DNA of 64,000 nt from contig NZ_JBNPXI010000001.1 of assembly GCF_050433385.1 (NCBI RefSeq), positions 62,001 through 126,000 of the forward strand. The letters run 5' to 3'. Source of the stretch: Brassicibacter mesophilus (GTDB lineage Bacteria > Bacillota > Clostridia > Tissierellales > Proteiniboraceae). The position numbers were made by a program, and so were the translations under genes. Under the pieces are notes generated by a model. The model was given only the letters and a program-made list of their open reading frames with translations, did no database searches and was not told the origin of the DNA. Shown piece after piece: positions 27,062 to 37,600 of this stretch. The stretch's first letter is position 1. Each line of letters opens with the position of its first letter.

Positions 27062-27306
27062 TAAATATATCTTGAAAATTCGATGAAGAGAAGAGTACCC
27101 ATTTATATTTTCTAATAGCGAGCAGAAATTTGGTGGAAGTTCTGCAAGAAATCAAATGGAGAAAAGGGCCTTTGAGGAGCTGCCTGAACAGTTTGTAAGG
27201 GTTAGCCGTTAACTGCGTTAAAGTTTTGAGTGGACTATGTTAGTCAATTTGAGTGGTACCGCGGATTTATACCCGTCTCTATTATTAGAGACGGGTTTTT
27301 ATTTTG
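27062..27306 (+). promoter_or_regulatory. T-box riboswitch leader of argS
   Basis: The leader contains an AGAAGAGAAGAGTA-type stem I start (about 27080-27094), the T-box GAGTGGTACCGCGG at 27251-27264, and a terminator with stem ACCCGTCTCT/AGAGACGGGT followed by T5 (27271-27300). T-box RNAs bind uncharged tRNA and then prevent termination. An AGA triplet lies on the 3' side of stem I where the specifier is expected (TGGAGAAAAGG, near 27160). That fits arginine and the downstream argS. The specifier position is inferred from pairing by eye. Confidence 0.92.
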
Positions 27307-27338
27307 TTTTTTAAATAATCAAACTGGGAGGTATGTAT

Positions 27339-29102
27339 ATGCAAACGCTTATTAAAAGAATAAGTACTATAGTTGAAGATACTTTTGAACAAAAGGGGTA
27401 TGATAGAAAATATGGTTTAGTCACTGTATCAAATAGACCGGATTTATGCCAATTTCAGTGCAATGGTGCCCTTCCTGCTGCTAAACAATATAAAAAAGCA
27501 CCTATTCAAATAGCCAATGAGATATTAAATGAACTGAAAAAATTTGAAATATTTGAAGATGTTTCAATTGCAGGCCCTGGCTTTATCAACATCAATATTA
27601 AGGATAGTTTCCTTGCTGAGTGTATAAACGAAATGTATACCCGTAAAAAATTGGGTTATGATGAAGAACCTAATCCTAAAACCATTATTATCGATTATGG
27701 TGGGGCAAATGTTGCAAAACCCCTTCATGTCGGTCATCTACGAGCAGCGATAATTGGTGAAAGTCTCAAGAGAATTTCTAAATATGTAGGACATAATGTA
27801 ATAGGAGATGTTCATTTAGGTGATTGGGGCCTACAAATAGGTATGGTAATCTCTGAGCTTAAAAGACGAAACCCAAATCTTCCATATTTTGATGAAAATT
27901 TTCAAGGAGAGTATCCACAAGAAGCACCTTTTACCATAGATGAGCTTGAAGATATATACCCTGCTGCCAGTAAACTAGCAAAATCTGATAACACGGCTAT
28001 GGAAGAATCCAAGCGAGCAACTTCTGAGCTTCAAAAAGGACGAAAAGGCTATGTTGAATTATGGAAACATATATTAAATGTTTCTGTAGCTGATTTAAAA
28101 AAGGGTTACGGTAATTTAAATGTAAACTTTGATCTTTGGAAAGGTGAAAGTGACTGTCAACAGTATATAAATATAATGGTAGACTATCTGAAAGATAACC
28201 ACTATACTTCTGAAAGTCAAGGATTGTTAGTAGTTGATGTTTCTAAAGAAACAGATACCCATACCATTCCTCCTTTTATCGTTCTAAAATCTGATGGTGC
28301 TTCTTTATACAGTACAACTGACCTTGCAACAATTTGGGAAAGAGTTAAGGAATATAACCCTGACCAAATCATATATGTGGTTGACAAAAGACAAGAGCTA
28401 CACTTTGAGCAAGTGTTTAGATGTGCTAAGAAAACTAAGATTGCAGGCGAAGATTTAAAACTAGATTTTATCGGTTTTGGTACCATGAATGGTAAGGATG
28501 GTAAGCCTTTTAAAACAAGAGAAGGTGGAGTAATGAGACTCCAAGATTTGATTAAAATAATTAAGGATGCTGTTCACGATAAGCTTAAGGAAAATAAAAA
28601 TATTGACCCTAGCGAAGTAGATGAAATTGCAAGAAAAGTAGGACTATCTGCTTTAAAATATGGTGATTTATCTAACCAAATCACAAAAGATTATGTATTT
28701 GATATTGATAGATTTTCCTCATTTGAAGGAAACACTGGTCCATATATTTTATATACAGTTGTTAGAATCAAGTCTATTCTTAGGAAAATTGCTAATGAAG
28801 ATTTCCAATATGACAATAAAATAGATACTCCATCCAGTGAAGTAGAAAGAAACCTATTCTTAAAGCTCTCAAAATTTAATGAAATTGTAGAGTTAAGCTT
28901 TACAGATAAGGCACCTAACAAAATATGTGACTATATTTATGATTTATCTAATATTTTTAATAAATTCTATCATGATAATAAGATAATTTCAGAGGAAAAT
29001 ATCGATAAAAAGTCATCATGGATTAATCTTATTACTTTGACAATGAATGTATTAGAAACAGGTCTAGATCTGCTTGGTATTGAAACTCCTGAAAAAATGT
29101 AG
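27339..29102 (+). CDS. argS: Arginine--tRNA ligase
   Basis: 587 aa from the ATG at 27339, which has GGGAGG 7 nt upstream; an ATG at 27333 is too close to the site. Class I synthetase charging tRNA-Arg: the N-terminal Add-1 domain (residues 1-110), the HIGH-equivalent KPLHVGHLRAAI, an insertion, then KPFKTREGG as the degenerate KMSKS region, and the C-terminal DALR anticodon domain (FNEIVELSFTDKAPNKICDY). Expression is controlled by the T-box leader and ends at the hairpin 29183-29208. It is the only long plus-strand gene in the centre of the window. Confidence 0.97.
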   Translation: MQTLIKRISTIVEDTFEQKGYDRKYGLVTVSNRPDLCQFQCNGALPAAKQYKKAPIQIANEILNELKKFEIFEDVSIAGPGFININIKDSFLAECINEMYTRKKLGYDEEPNPKTIIIDYGGANVAKPLHVGHLRAAIIGESLKRISKYVGHNVIGDVHLGDWGLQIGMVISELKRRNPNLPYFDENFQGEYPQEAPFTIDELEDIYPAASKLAKSDNTAMEESKRATSELQKGRKGYVELWKHILNVSVADLKKGYGNLNVNFDLWKGESDCQQYINIMVDYLKDNHYTSESQGLLVVDVSKETDTHTIPPFIVLKSDGASLYSTTDLATIWERVKEYNPDQIIYVVDKRQELHFEQVFRCAKKTKIAGEDLKLDFIGFGTMNGKDGKPFKTREGGVMRLQDLIKIIKDAVHDKLKENKNIDPSEVDEIARKVGLSALKYGDLSNQITKDYVFDIDRFSSFEGNTGPYILYTVVRIKSILRKIANEDFQYDNKIDTPSSEVERNLFLKLSKFNEIVELSFTDKAPNKICDYIYDLSNIFNKFYHDNKIISEENIDKKSSWINLITLTMNVLETGLDLLGIETPEKM

Positions 29103-29182
29103 CACATGCTAAACCACATAGAATATATTACTCAAATTTTAGTTGTTTTCAGGGTTTAAAACGTTTTAATAAGTCAATTTTC

Positions 29183-29208
29183 AAGGGAAGTCAAGCCTGA
29201 CTTCCCTT
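29183..29208 (+). terminator. Terminator of argS
   Basis: AAGGGAAGTCA / TGACTTCCCTT stem with a 4-nt loop, running into TTTT, 80 nt after the argS stop. Confidence 0.88.
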
Positions 29209-29271
29209 TTAGCTTATATTTTATTACATTTGTTGGTACTATATATCAAAAGGAAATGAGCTGTTTCAAAT

Positions 29272-29370
29272 CTAATCATTCTTTATCAACTCATACACAT
29301 CATCTATACTTTGCTTATAACGTTCGAATTTCTCATAGATTATAAAATTATCATCCCATAGAAAACATTA
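29272..29370 (-). pseudogene. 3' fragment of an unknown gene in the argS spacer
   Basis: In the gene-free stretch 29103-29472, a minus frame of about 29 codons ends at 29272 and reads WDDNFIIYEKFERYKQSIDD and on to LIKND. It has protein-like composition but no start and a stop just upstream. It looks like the surviving C-terminus of a deleted gene. The rest of the stretch has only the two terminators. Confidence 0.35.
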
Positions 29371-29437
29371 GAGCTAAAGATTTTTTTACTTTATCAAGAA
29401 ATTTCTCAGACCTGTCTAAATAAAAACCTCAAATACA

Positions 29438-29474
29438 AAGAAAGTGAAAGAGAAAAACTCTCTTCCACTTTCTT
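29438..29474 (-). terminator. Terminator hairpin after the small membrane protein gene
   Basis: Long purine/pyrimidine inverted repeat AAGAAAGTG..AAGAGAG / CTCTTTCACTTTCTT overlapping the stop codon at 29473, followed by TTTG and T-rich DNA on the minus strand. It also terminates anything arriving from addBA-sbcDC. Confidence 0.65.
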
Positions 29475-29850
29475 AATTATTGTCCTTTGATTCAATTTGC
29501 TTATGTCTAATATAAAACCCTCTAATTAATATAATATAAGCTATTACATTAATTACAAATGTCGGGAAAGATAATATAGAAATTATAGGCGGAAAATTAT
29601 TTCCAGACGAAAGAAACCCTAATGCATTTCTATTATTAATAATATACGGTGTTATAGCAAAGTTATTTATGTATCCGTAAACTGTTGCAATCAAATTTAA
29701 AATAAAAAACCATATTCCCTTTTTAAACAAAATATTATCTCTAGATTTTTTTGAGCATACAATTATACCTAGAATATCTACAATGGGTAAGATAATTAGA
29801 CGTAACCAGCTCATAACTCCCATCAAAATCCATAAAAAACTATTAGTCAT
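29473..29850 (-). CDS. Hypothetical polytopic membrane protein (125 aa)
   Basis: Start ATG at 29850 with an AAAGGGGGA site; the longer frame to 29880 lacks one. Three or four hydrophobic segments are visible: WILMGVMSWLRLIILPIVDI, GIWFFILNLIATVYGYI, ISILSFPTFVINVIAYII, separated by short polar loops with KKSRDN and a basic/acidic tail. No family is recognised. It begins 45 nt after sbcC and may be read through from the repair operon, though its own ribosome site is strong. No role in repair is implied. Confidence 0.58.
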   Translation of the reverse strand: MTNSFLWILMGVMSWLRLIILPIVDILGIIVCSKKSRDNILFKKGIWFFILNLIATVYGYINNFAITPYIINNRNALGFLSSGNNFPPIISILSFPTFVINVIAYIILIRGFYIRHKQIESKDNN

Positions 29851-29895
29851 GCAGAATCCCCCTTTAACTTTATATTGCAAAACATCTCTTTCCCA

Positions 29896-32800
29896 TTAGC
29901 TATACTCTATCTTAACTGTTGTTCCACGAACCCCAGCTATTGGTGGAGCAACAATAAGCTTTACTGGTACTCTATTCTTAAGCTCTTCAACATGACTTAT
30001 TATACCTACACTTAGTTCCTCTTTATAAAGTCTTTCTAGGGATGACATTACCACATCTAATAAACTCGTATCTAGCGTTCCGAATCCTTCATCAAGAAAG
30101 AAAAATTCTATGGATGTATTCCCTTTTAGCTGTATTTTAGATGATAATGCTAGTGCTAAAGATAATGATGTTAAAAATGTTTCCCCTCCAGATAATGAAT
30201 TGCATTCTCTCTTAACACCACCATTATAGTTATCAACTATCATAAAATTATTGTTTGAATCAATCTCTAGTCCATATCTTTCTCTAGTAATTTCTTTTAG
30301 CTTTTCTGTTGCAGCTTTAGCTATATATCGAAGATGACTCTTTGACACAAACTCTACAAATCTCTTAGCTTTTGTCAAATCCAATATCTCTGTTAGCATG
30401 TCTTTCTTTTGCTCTAATTTTTTTATTTCAACGCTTAATCTTTTAACTTCTGCTAAATTTTTTTGCATTTCATCCATTCGTTCTTTCTTCTGTCCTACTT
30501 CCTTTAATATATACGAATGAGATTTTTGAACTTCTTCTCTTTCACTCAAAAGAAGATACCATTCTTCTTCCTTTAGGGAAATTCCTTCAAGCTCATTATT
30601 TATCCTAGCTATGTTTGAAACTACACTATTTAGCTCGTCTTCATATTTTTTTATTTCCACTTCAATGATATTGAGTTTTTCCCTACTCTCAGAATATTGA
30701 AGTACCTCGTCAATGTTATTAAAATCATTCTCTTCCAAAGATACCGTTAACCTACTTTGAGTATCAGCTATAGATACTTCTAAAGATGTTATTATCTTTT
30801 CAATGCCTATCTTTTCTTCTTGTAACTTGCTTATTATACTCTTTTCTTTTTCTAGAGCTGTCCTTAAAGCTAGTTCACTATCATTAATTTCATTTATTAA
30901 TTTCTCAGTTTCTTGTTTTAGTTCCATAGGATTATTTTGACCAGCAATCTTTTCAATACTACTCTGATAAGTGTCAATAATCCTTCTTTTTTCTTTCCCA
31001 GAGTTTATTATTATTTTCATTTCTTCATTATTCTTATTTATCATATTTTCGAATTGACTCTTTTCAAGCTCGCATTTTTTGTTTTCTTCTCTTAGCTGTT
31101 TTACTTGAAGATTTAGCTTTTCAATTTCTCTATCAGCTTTATTAATCCTTGCTAATTCCTCAGCTACACTCTCAAGCTTTAATTCCTTCTTAACTAATTC
31201 ATAATTCTTAGATATAGTATTTATCTCTTGTAATAATATTGAAAGCTTTTCTTCTGTTTCCTCTAATAACTCTTTGTCTTTTTTCAAATTTGTCAGATAT
31301 TCAATATTCGTATTATCGATCTGGTTTCTTTCCTCTTTTGATTTCAAAAGCCTATCGTATGTCTCTTTATAGTCTTTGCTCCACTTCTCTCTATATTTTT
31401 GAAACATATTTATTCTATACTCTAAATTTTCTTTTTCTTTAACTAATTCTTCAAAATCCAAACCGTTTATAATCTTTATTTTATCCTCTATATCTGTCTC
31501 TAATCTTTGAAGTTCATTGACCAACATTTTATGATCTGATTCTTTTACGCTAGTCTTCTTTTGCAGCTCGATAATCTCTTTATCTATCTGTAAAAGCATA
31601 TTTTGTTTACTATCTAGTTCATTGTTTTTAAGCTTTTCAGCAATATTGGGATGATGAAGCGATCCGCATACTGGACAAGGCTCATCATCGACTAATTGTA
31701 TACTTAAAATACTTGCTATATTTTTATATTCTAATTCTTTAATATCTTTTTTGACATTCTCTTGAGTATGTATTTTACTCGCTAATCCATTATTTAACTC
31801 ATTTAAAAAAGATTCACTTTTTTTTATTTCATCACATAAGCTACTCTTTTGATTGTTCAAAGCGATTAGTTTTTTCTCGCTTTCCTTATATTCTTGAATC
31901 ATATTTGAAAGTTCAAAAACTCTCATCTGAAGCTTGGACATATCTTTATTATCATCTGGCTTATTCTTCTCTAACTCAATTATTGCAGTGCTTACTTTCT
32001 CTATTTCTATAGTTTTTTCTTCTTTTCTTTTTTGTATCTCACTTATTTCTTTGTTATATATTCCTACATTGTTTTTTAATCTATTAATAGTATTTTCATA
32101 TTCTTGTTTATTCTTAAGTACTGACACATATTGTTTTTCTAAATCTGAAGCTTCATTAACTTTTTTTCTATATTCAGATGTTACTGTATTATTCTTTATT
32201 AATTCTTCTTTTTCTTCTATTTCTTTCTCAAGTGTTGTTTTTCTTTCGATTACTATTTTAAGATTTTCTTCATCTGTTTTTAACTTTTTCTCATATTCCT
32301 TATATTTTGATAGAAGAATATTCCTTTCATTCTCTAATGACTCTTTTTCTTTTACCAAATCAATAGCATGATTAAGCTCTAATTTTTTTTCGATAAGTAA
32401 AGGTATCTCCTTTTCTTTTCTATCTAATGCAGTAGAATATTCTTTCTCAGTGTTTTGCATCTTATTCATTAAGAGTTCTATTTCACATTGATGCTTTACA
32501 ATCAGCTCTTTATTTGCTTTTATATCATCTTGAGTTTTTTTAAGGCCGTTTACATAAGGAATTACATTAAAAGCATTTTTCCCTTTTACTAGCCTTATTT
32601 TCTTTTCTTTCATATAGTCTTCAAGTTTCTTTAGATCAGTCTCCTTATTTTTGCATTCATTAACCTCTTTCTGTAATTCCCAGATTTTTTTACTATTTTC
32701 ATATTTATCTTCAAGCTGCAATTTTTTCTTCTTTACTTCTTTTTCTTTTTCAATTAAAGCTTCATACTCCAATTTAAGCTGCTTTAAAAGTTCATCAGAC

Positions 32801-33432
32801 ACTCCATCATATCTATTAAATTCACCAGCAAGCCTGTTCAACTCATTATTGATTATATCTCGCTTCATTTTCACCTTTATGTTTAGTCTATCACCATAGT
32901 CTTCTAGCCCAAGAATTCTCTCAAGCATCTTATTTCTATCTGCTCCTGTAAGTGTTAAAAACTCACTAAATTTACCCTGAGGAAGAACTACGGTTCTTAT
33001 AAAATCTTCAAAGTTTAAACCAACGACATTATCTTGTATTTCTCTTTCAACTGAGGTACGCCCTTCTATAACGCTGTCAATACCTCCATCTTTATCCAAA
33101 GTTATCAGCTTTGCTGAAACTGTTTTAGTCCCACCTGAATTTGTCTTCTTTAAGCTTCTTTCAATCCTATAGTTTTTTCTTTCATTTCCATGCCCTGCTT
33201 CAAACTCAAAACATACATATAGCTTGTCTGTTTCTGTGTTTATATACATACTTGATTTTCTTGCTACTTGTCCGTAAAGTGCTAAAGTCATAGCATCTAG
33301 TATTGTTGATTTGCCGCTCCCTGTAGGTCCGAATATTCCAAAAAGACCTTTTTCAGTTAGCTTAGAAAAATTAACAACCTGCTCTTCTAGAAAACTATTT
33401 AATCCAATTATTTTAAGCTGATTCGGTTTCAT
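29896..33432 (-). CDS. sbcC: Exonuclease subunit SbcC (Rad50-like ATPase)
   Basis: About 1178 aa. An SMC-like layout: Walker A GIFGPTGSGKSTILDAM near residues 30-45, a very long coiled coil, a zinc hook CPVCGSLHHP near residue 600, a second coiled coil, the signature SLSGGETFLTSLSLALALSS and Walker B FFFLDEGFGTLD near the C-terminus. With SbcD it forms a nuclease that cleaves hairpins and protein-blocked ends. The frame is open to 33441; the ATG at 33432 (MKPNQLKI) lies after GAAGG and overlaps the sbcD end by about 20 nt. It is the last gene of addB-addA-sbcD-sbcC. Confidence 0.96.
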   Translation of the reverse strand: MKPNQLKIIGLNSFLEEQVVNFSKLTEKGLFGIFGPTGSGKSTILDAMTLALYGQVARKSSMYINTETDKLYVCFEFEAGHGNERKNYRIERSLKKTNSGGTKTVSAKLITLDKDGGIDSVIEGRTSVEREIQDNVVGLNFEDFIRTVVLPQGKFSEFLTLTGADRNKMLERILGLEDYGDRLNIKVKMKRDIINNELNRLAGEFNRYDGVSDELLKQLKLEYEALIEKEKEVKKKKLQLEDKYENSKKIWELQKEVNECKNKETDLKKLEDYMKEKKIRLVKGKNAFNVIPYVNGLKKTQDDIKANKELIVKHQCEIELLMNKMQNTEKEYSTALDRKEKEIPLLIEKKLELNHAIDLVKEKESLENERNILLSKYKEYEKKLKTDEENLKIVIERKTTLEKEIEEKEELIKNNTVTSEYRKKVNEASDLEKQYVSVLKNKQEYENTINRLKNNVGIYNKEISEIQKRKEEKTIEIEKVSTAIIELEKNKPDDNKDMSKLQMRVFELSNMIQEYKESEKKLIALNNQKSSLCDEIKKSESFLNELNNGLASKIHTQENVKKDIKELEYKNIASILSIQLVDDEPCPVCGSLHHPNIAEKLKNNELDSKQNMLLQIDKEIIELQKKTSVKESDHKMLVNELQRLETDIEDKIKIINGLDFEELVKEKENLEYRINMFQKYREKWSKDYKETYDRLLKSKEERNQIDNTNIEYLTNLKKDKELLEETEEKLSILLQEINTISKNYELVKKELKLESVAEELARINKADREIEKLNLQVKQLREENKKCELEKSQFENMINKNNEEMKIIINSGKEKRRIIDTYQSSIEKIAGQNNPMELKQETEKLINEINDSELALRTALEKEKSIISKLQEEKIGIEKIITSLEVSIADTQSRLTVSLEENDFNNIDEVLQYSESREKLNIIEVEIKKYEDELNSVVSNIARINNELEGISLKEEEWYLLLSEREEVQKSHSYILKEVGQKKERMDEMQKNLAEVKRLSVEIKKLEQKKDMLTEILDLTKAKRFVEFVSKSHLRYIAKAATEKLKEITRERYGLEIDSNNNFMIVDNYNGGVKRECNSLSGGETFLTSLSLALALSSKIQLKGNTSIEFFFLDEGFGTLDTSLLDVVMSSLERLYKEELSVGIISHVEELKNRVPVKLIVAPPIAGVRGTTVKIEYS

Positions 33433-34639
33433 CTTCATCACCTTCTTCTGAAATGATTTCAGAGAATATGGCCATTAATTCTTCACTAGGCTCTAATTTT
33501 CTTTCACTAAAATAAAATTCTTTGAATAACTCTGCAATACTTTTATCCTTATATTCTTCCATTTCTTTTTCTTCTATCTCTATATCCTCAATTATTGGGG
33601 TGATAGTTAAGATATCAGGCTTTATCTTCTTTATCTCCTTGATTTCTGACTGTGTAATAATAGAGTCTGTTTTTATCTCCAGGTAAACCCATACACTTCT
33701 GTCCTCATTTTGAATACACTTATCTATAGCCTCCTGTACTCCATTACATTTCCATACCTCTATTGGTTTCGTAATAGTCAACTCAACTTTTTCAATATCT
33801 GGTTCATATCCAACCTTAGCATCAATTACATATACACTTTTCTTATGTCCCTTCTCACTCTTACTATACTGTATTGGAGAACCAGAATAGAATGCATTTA
33901 ATGCTTCTCCTTTTACTTTCTGACACTTATGTAGATGTCCAAGTGCTATATAATGTGCATTTTTAGGAAGCTTATCAGCCTCTACTGTAAGTCCTCCTCC
34001 AATCTGTATAGGCCTTTCTGAATCTGTGACTTCTCCACCCAAGACAAAAATATGACTTACACAAAGATTAACTGTATCTTCTCTAAATCTATTTGATAGT
34101 TCATCAAATATCTTTCCAACTCGTTCAGAATAACTTTTTTGCATTCCTTCTTCATCTATTGATTCAGTAAATACCTCATTAAGTCTTTGTTCACTTGGAT
34201 AAGGTAGTGTCAATATTACTGCCTGTTCACCTCTGATATCGATCTCAACATATCCTTCATCTGCTGCAATTATTCTATGTTTTCCTATGTCACCAACTTC
34301 TACTGAACTTTTTGGAGTTCCTAGTAAAACAATGCCATGCTCATAAGCTAAAGGCCTAGATGATACTAACCTATCTGGATTATCATGATTTCCTGCTATT
34401 ATAAGTACAACACGTTCTCCATAGTTGGATAATCTCTTTATAGCTCTGTAAAATAATCTCTCCGCTTTCGCAGGCGGATTACTATTGTCATATATATCAC
34501 CTGCAATGATGATCAAATCTATCTCTTTTTCATTCACTATTTCGATCAACTCATCTATGAAATCTTCTTGTTCCTCTAGTCTACTGTGATCTTCTAAGTA
34601 TTTACCTAAATGCCAATCTGAAGTATGAAGTATTCTCAA
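33413..34639 (-). CDS. sbcD: Exonuclease subunit SbcD (Mre11-like)
   Basis: 408 aa. Calcineurin-type nuclease motifs are complete: MRILHTSDWHLGK (D8, H10), IIIAGDIYDNSNPP (D48), IAGNHDNPDRL (N-H-D near 83), CVSHIFVLGGEVTD and ALGHLHKCQ. This is the nuclease partner of SbcC. The TTG start overlaps the addA stop in a TTGA junction, indicating translational coupling. The C-terminal 100 residues are acidic and may be the SbcC-binding cap region. Confidence 0.96.
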   Translation of the reverse strand: MRILHTSDWHLGKYLEDHSRLEEQEDFIDELIEIVNEKEIDLIIIAGDIYDNSNPPAKAERLFYRAIKRLSNYGERVVLIIAGNHDNPDRLVSSRPLAYEHGIVLLGTPKSSVEVGDIGKHRIIAADEGYVEIDIRGEQAVILTLPYPSEQRLNEVFTESIDEEGMQKSYSERVGKIFDELSNRFREDTVNLCVSHIFVLGGEVTDSERPIQIGGGLTVEADKLPKNAHYIALGHLHKCQKVKGEALNAFYSGSPIQYSKSEKGHKKSVYVIDAKVGYEPDIEKVELTITKPIEVWKCNGVQEAIDKCIQNEDRSVWVYLEIKTDSIITQSEIKEIKKIKPDILTITPIIEDIEIEEKEMEEYKDKSIAELFKEFYFSERKLEPSEELMAIFSEIISEEGDEDETESA

Positions 34640-37600
34640 TCTACTCTCACCTCTCTGCCCAGCTCAAACGAATAAATAAACATTTCTTTTACCTGTTTAT
34701 TTGTTATTCGTTCTAGCGCCTCTTTATATAAAAGCATTTGTACTTTGTATTTATCAACTATGCTTTTCTCATCACCATCTACTACATAGTCAGTCTTGTA
34801 GTCTACAAGGATATGACCATCGTCTTCAGTAAAATAACAATCTATTATACCTTGTATCAAAACATCTTCATCACATTCATCAATTCCTTGTATTACATCA
34901 ACTGCCTTTTTTCTCAATACAAAAGGTTTTTCTCTATTTACATTTGACGAGGCTAATATTCTCATACCTATATCACTTTGGTAGAATGTAACTAGTTTAT
35001 CTATATCAATAACCTTTGCTTCTTCTTCAGTCAATAACTCGTGAATAATCATATCATCTATTTGCTGTTCTATAAAATTTCTATCCATATTATCACCAAG
35101 ACGTAGGTGCTGCATTATAAAATGAATAATAGTACCTTTTTCTGCTTGAGTAAAAGGTTTTTTCCCTTCAAGAAATTTCGGCATCTTCACTAAAGATGGT
35201 ATCCTATATGTTATATCCTCAATCTGATTGAATGAAGCTTTCTTTATCTCAGAAACAGACATCTTTGAAGGAATTTCAATTGAGCTTGGATGCTTATACT
35301 TCCATTCAAATCTTCTATCAATCTCTCCTTTTAAGTCTGTTGGGTTAATATAAATAAAGTTTTTTAATCTTTCCCTATTAGCCTGTTCAGCAGAAATATT
35401 ATCAGCTTCCTGTTTGATTATATCCATTCTGTTAAGAATTTTAATATTCCAATGAGACTTATCATCACTTACTACACTTGACTTTATTTCTTCAAAGCCC
35501 GCCATTTTTCTTATTAAATCTCCATCATTATGCTTAGCCAAACAATTACATATCCAATCTAAATAATTTTTACTATTAGATAAATAATATAGTGATGAAT
35601 CTTTACACCACTTTTTTGATTCGCGAGAAATATTTCTAACCGTCCCATAAAGTAATAATCTATCTTTCGCCCTAGTTAATGCAACGTATAAAACCCTCAT
35701 CTCTTCTGAAAGACTCTCTATTTTCATCTTTTTCTTTATCGCTATCTGAGGAAGAGTTTCGGTATATTTTCGTTTCTCTATGTCAACAAACTTAGGTCCT
35801 AACCCCAGGTCTTTGTGCAGCAATATATCATCTCTTGTATCCATCATATTAAAACCTTTACCAAGTCCAGCACAAATAACCACTGGAAATTCAAGTCCCT
35901 TGCTTTTATGGATACTCATTATTCTCACTACATTTTCATTTTCTGCTATTATCTTCGCAGTTCCCATATCACCACTGCTGCTTTTAAGCTTGTCAACAAA
36001 TCTAATAAAGTTAAATAATCCATTGATTGATGTTTTGTCAAATTGACATGCTCTATCAACTAATATTCGTAAATTAGCCTGCCTTTGTATTCCTCCAGGC
36101 ATTGCTCCTACATAATAATAATACCCTGTTTCTATCATCAGCTTCCATATGAATTCATCAAGTTTTAGATACCTAGCCTCCTCAGCCCAATAGTCTATAG
36201 TATTGGCAAATTTAGAAAGCTTATCGCTTAAATTATCATTATTACTATTAATATAATGTTCTACTGCATCATAATAGCTTCCATTTTTATATGATATTCT
36301 AATTTTTATTAATTCGTCGGTTGTAAATCCACCAATAGAAGACCTCATAACACTCAGTAAAGGCAGATCTTGTCTTTTATTATCTATTATGTTTAATAGA
36401 TTCAAGAAAACTTTTATTTCCAGTACATCAAAATAACCGTTACTATCATCAATATATACAGGGATACCTTCCATTAACAATATCTCATTAAACACAGAGC
36501 CCCAGTTTTTAGTAGCCCTTAGCAGTATTACTATATCCCTATAAATTATATCTTTATAACGCTTCTCTTTAGCATCATATGTCTGCTGTTTAATGAACTC
36601 CTTGATCTTACTAGCAATAATCCTCGCTTCGACTTCTATATCTCCCATTTCTTGAAGCTCTTCATCAACATTTTCTAGTTCTTCTACTTCTTTTTCTATG
36701 ATATTAAGCTCTATTGGAGAATCTACGGCAGGTTCATAATCAGCACCCTTATACAATGATGCATTTTCATCATATTCCACCTCTCCAAGATCAGTTGACA
36801 TTATGTTCTTAAAAATATAGTTTATACCTTGAAGTATTTCTTCTCTACTTCTAAAGTTCTGTGACAAGTCTATTCTCTTATCTAAACTGTTTTCGTTTCT
36901 AAAATAACTATTATATTTATCAAGAAACAGTGAAGGGTCTGCAAGTCTAAATCTATATATGCTCTGCTTTACATCTCCAACAAAAAACATATTATTATCA
37001 CGCTTAATCTGATTTAAAATAGTTTCCTGTACAATATTGCTATCCTGATATTCGTCAACAAATATATGATCAAATTTTTTTCTAAACTCTTCTCTTATTT
37101 CTTCGTTTTCAAGTATCTTCAATGTGTAGTGCTCAAGGTCATTGAAATCAAGTATACCCTTTTCTAGCTTTTTTTCAGAATATAGCTTTGAAAATGATTG
37201 AATCAGCTCATAAAGATAATCCATTGCTGGAAATAGGTAATTTATTTCTGCAAGATATTTATCTACACCTTTACTAAAGATACCAGCTTTCAGGGATTTT
37301 TCTATAACTTCCTTGTACTTGTCTCTTAACTTCTGAGCTTCTTTTTTTAAAGCTTCATCTACATCTTTTGAAACTCTTTTTAGTCTTTCATGTGTAATGC
37401 TACTTAATTTTTTCCCAAATTCTTCGATGTCATACTTGTATAAAGTATTCTCTAAATCGTATACATTATTTAAATCACTATTTAAAGACTCAGCATATTC
37501 AATTGGTCCATTGATTCCATTAGCTACTCTTAATGCTTCATTTATCAAGTCTTTAGCTCCGCTTAACTCAATCTTAATATTATCTTTTATTGTCTTAATC

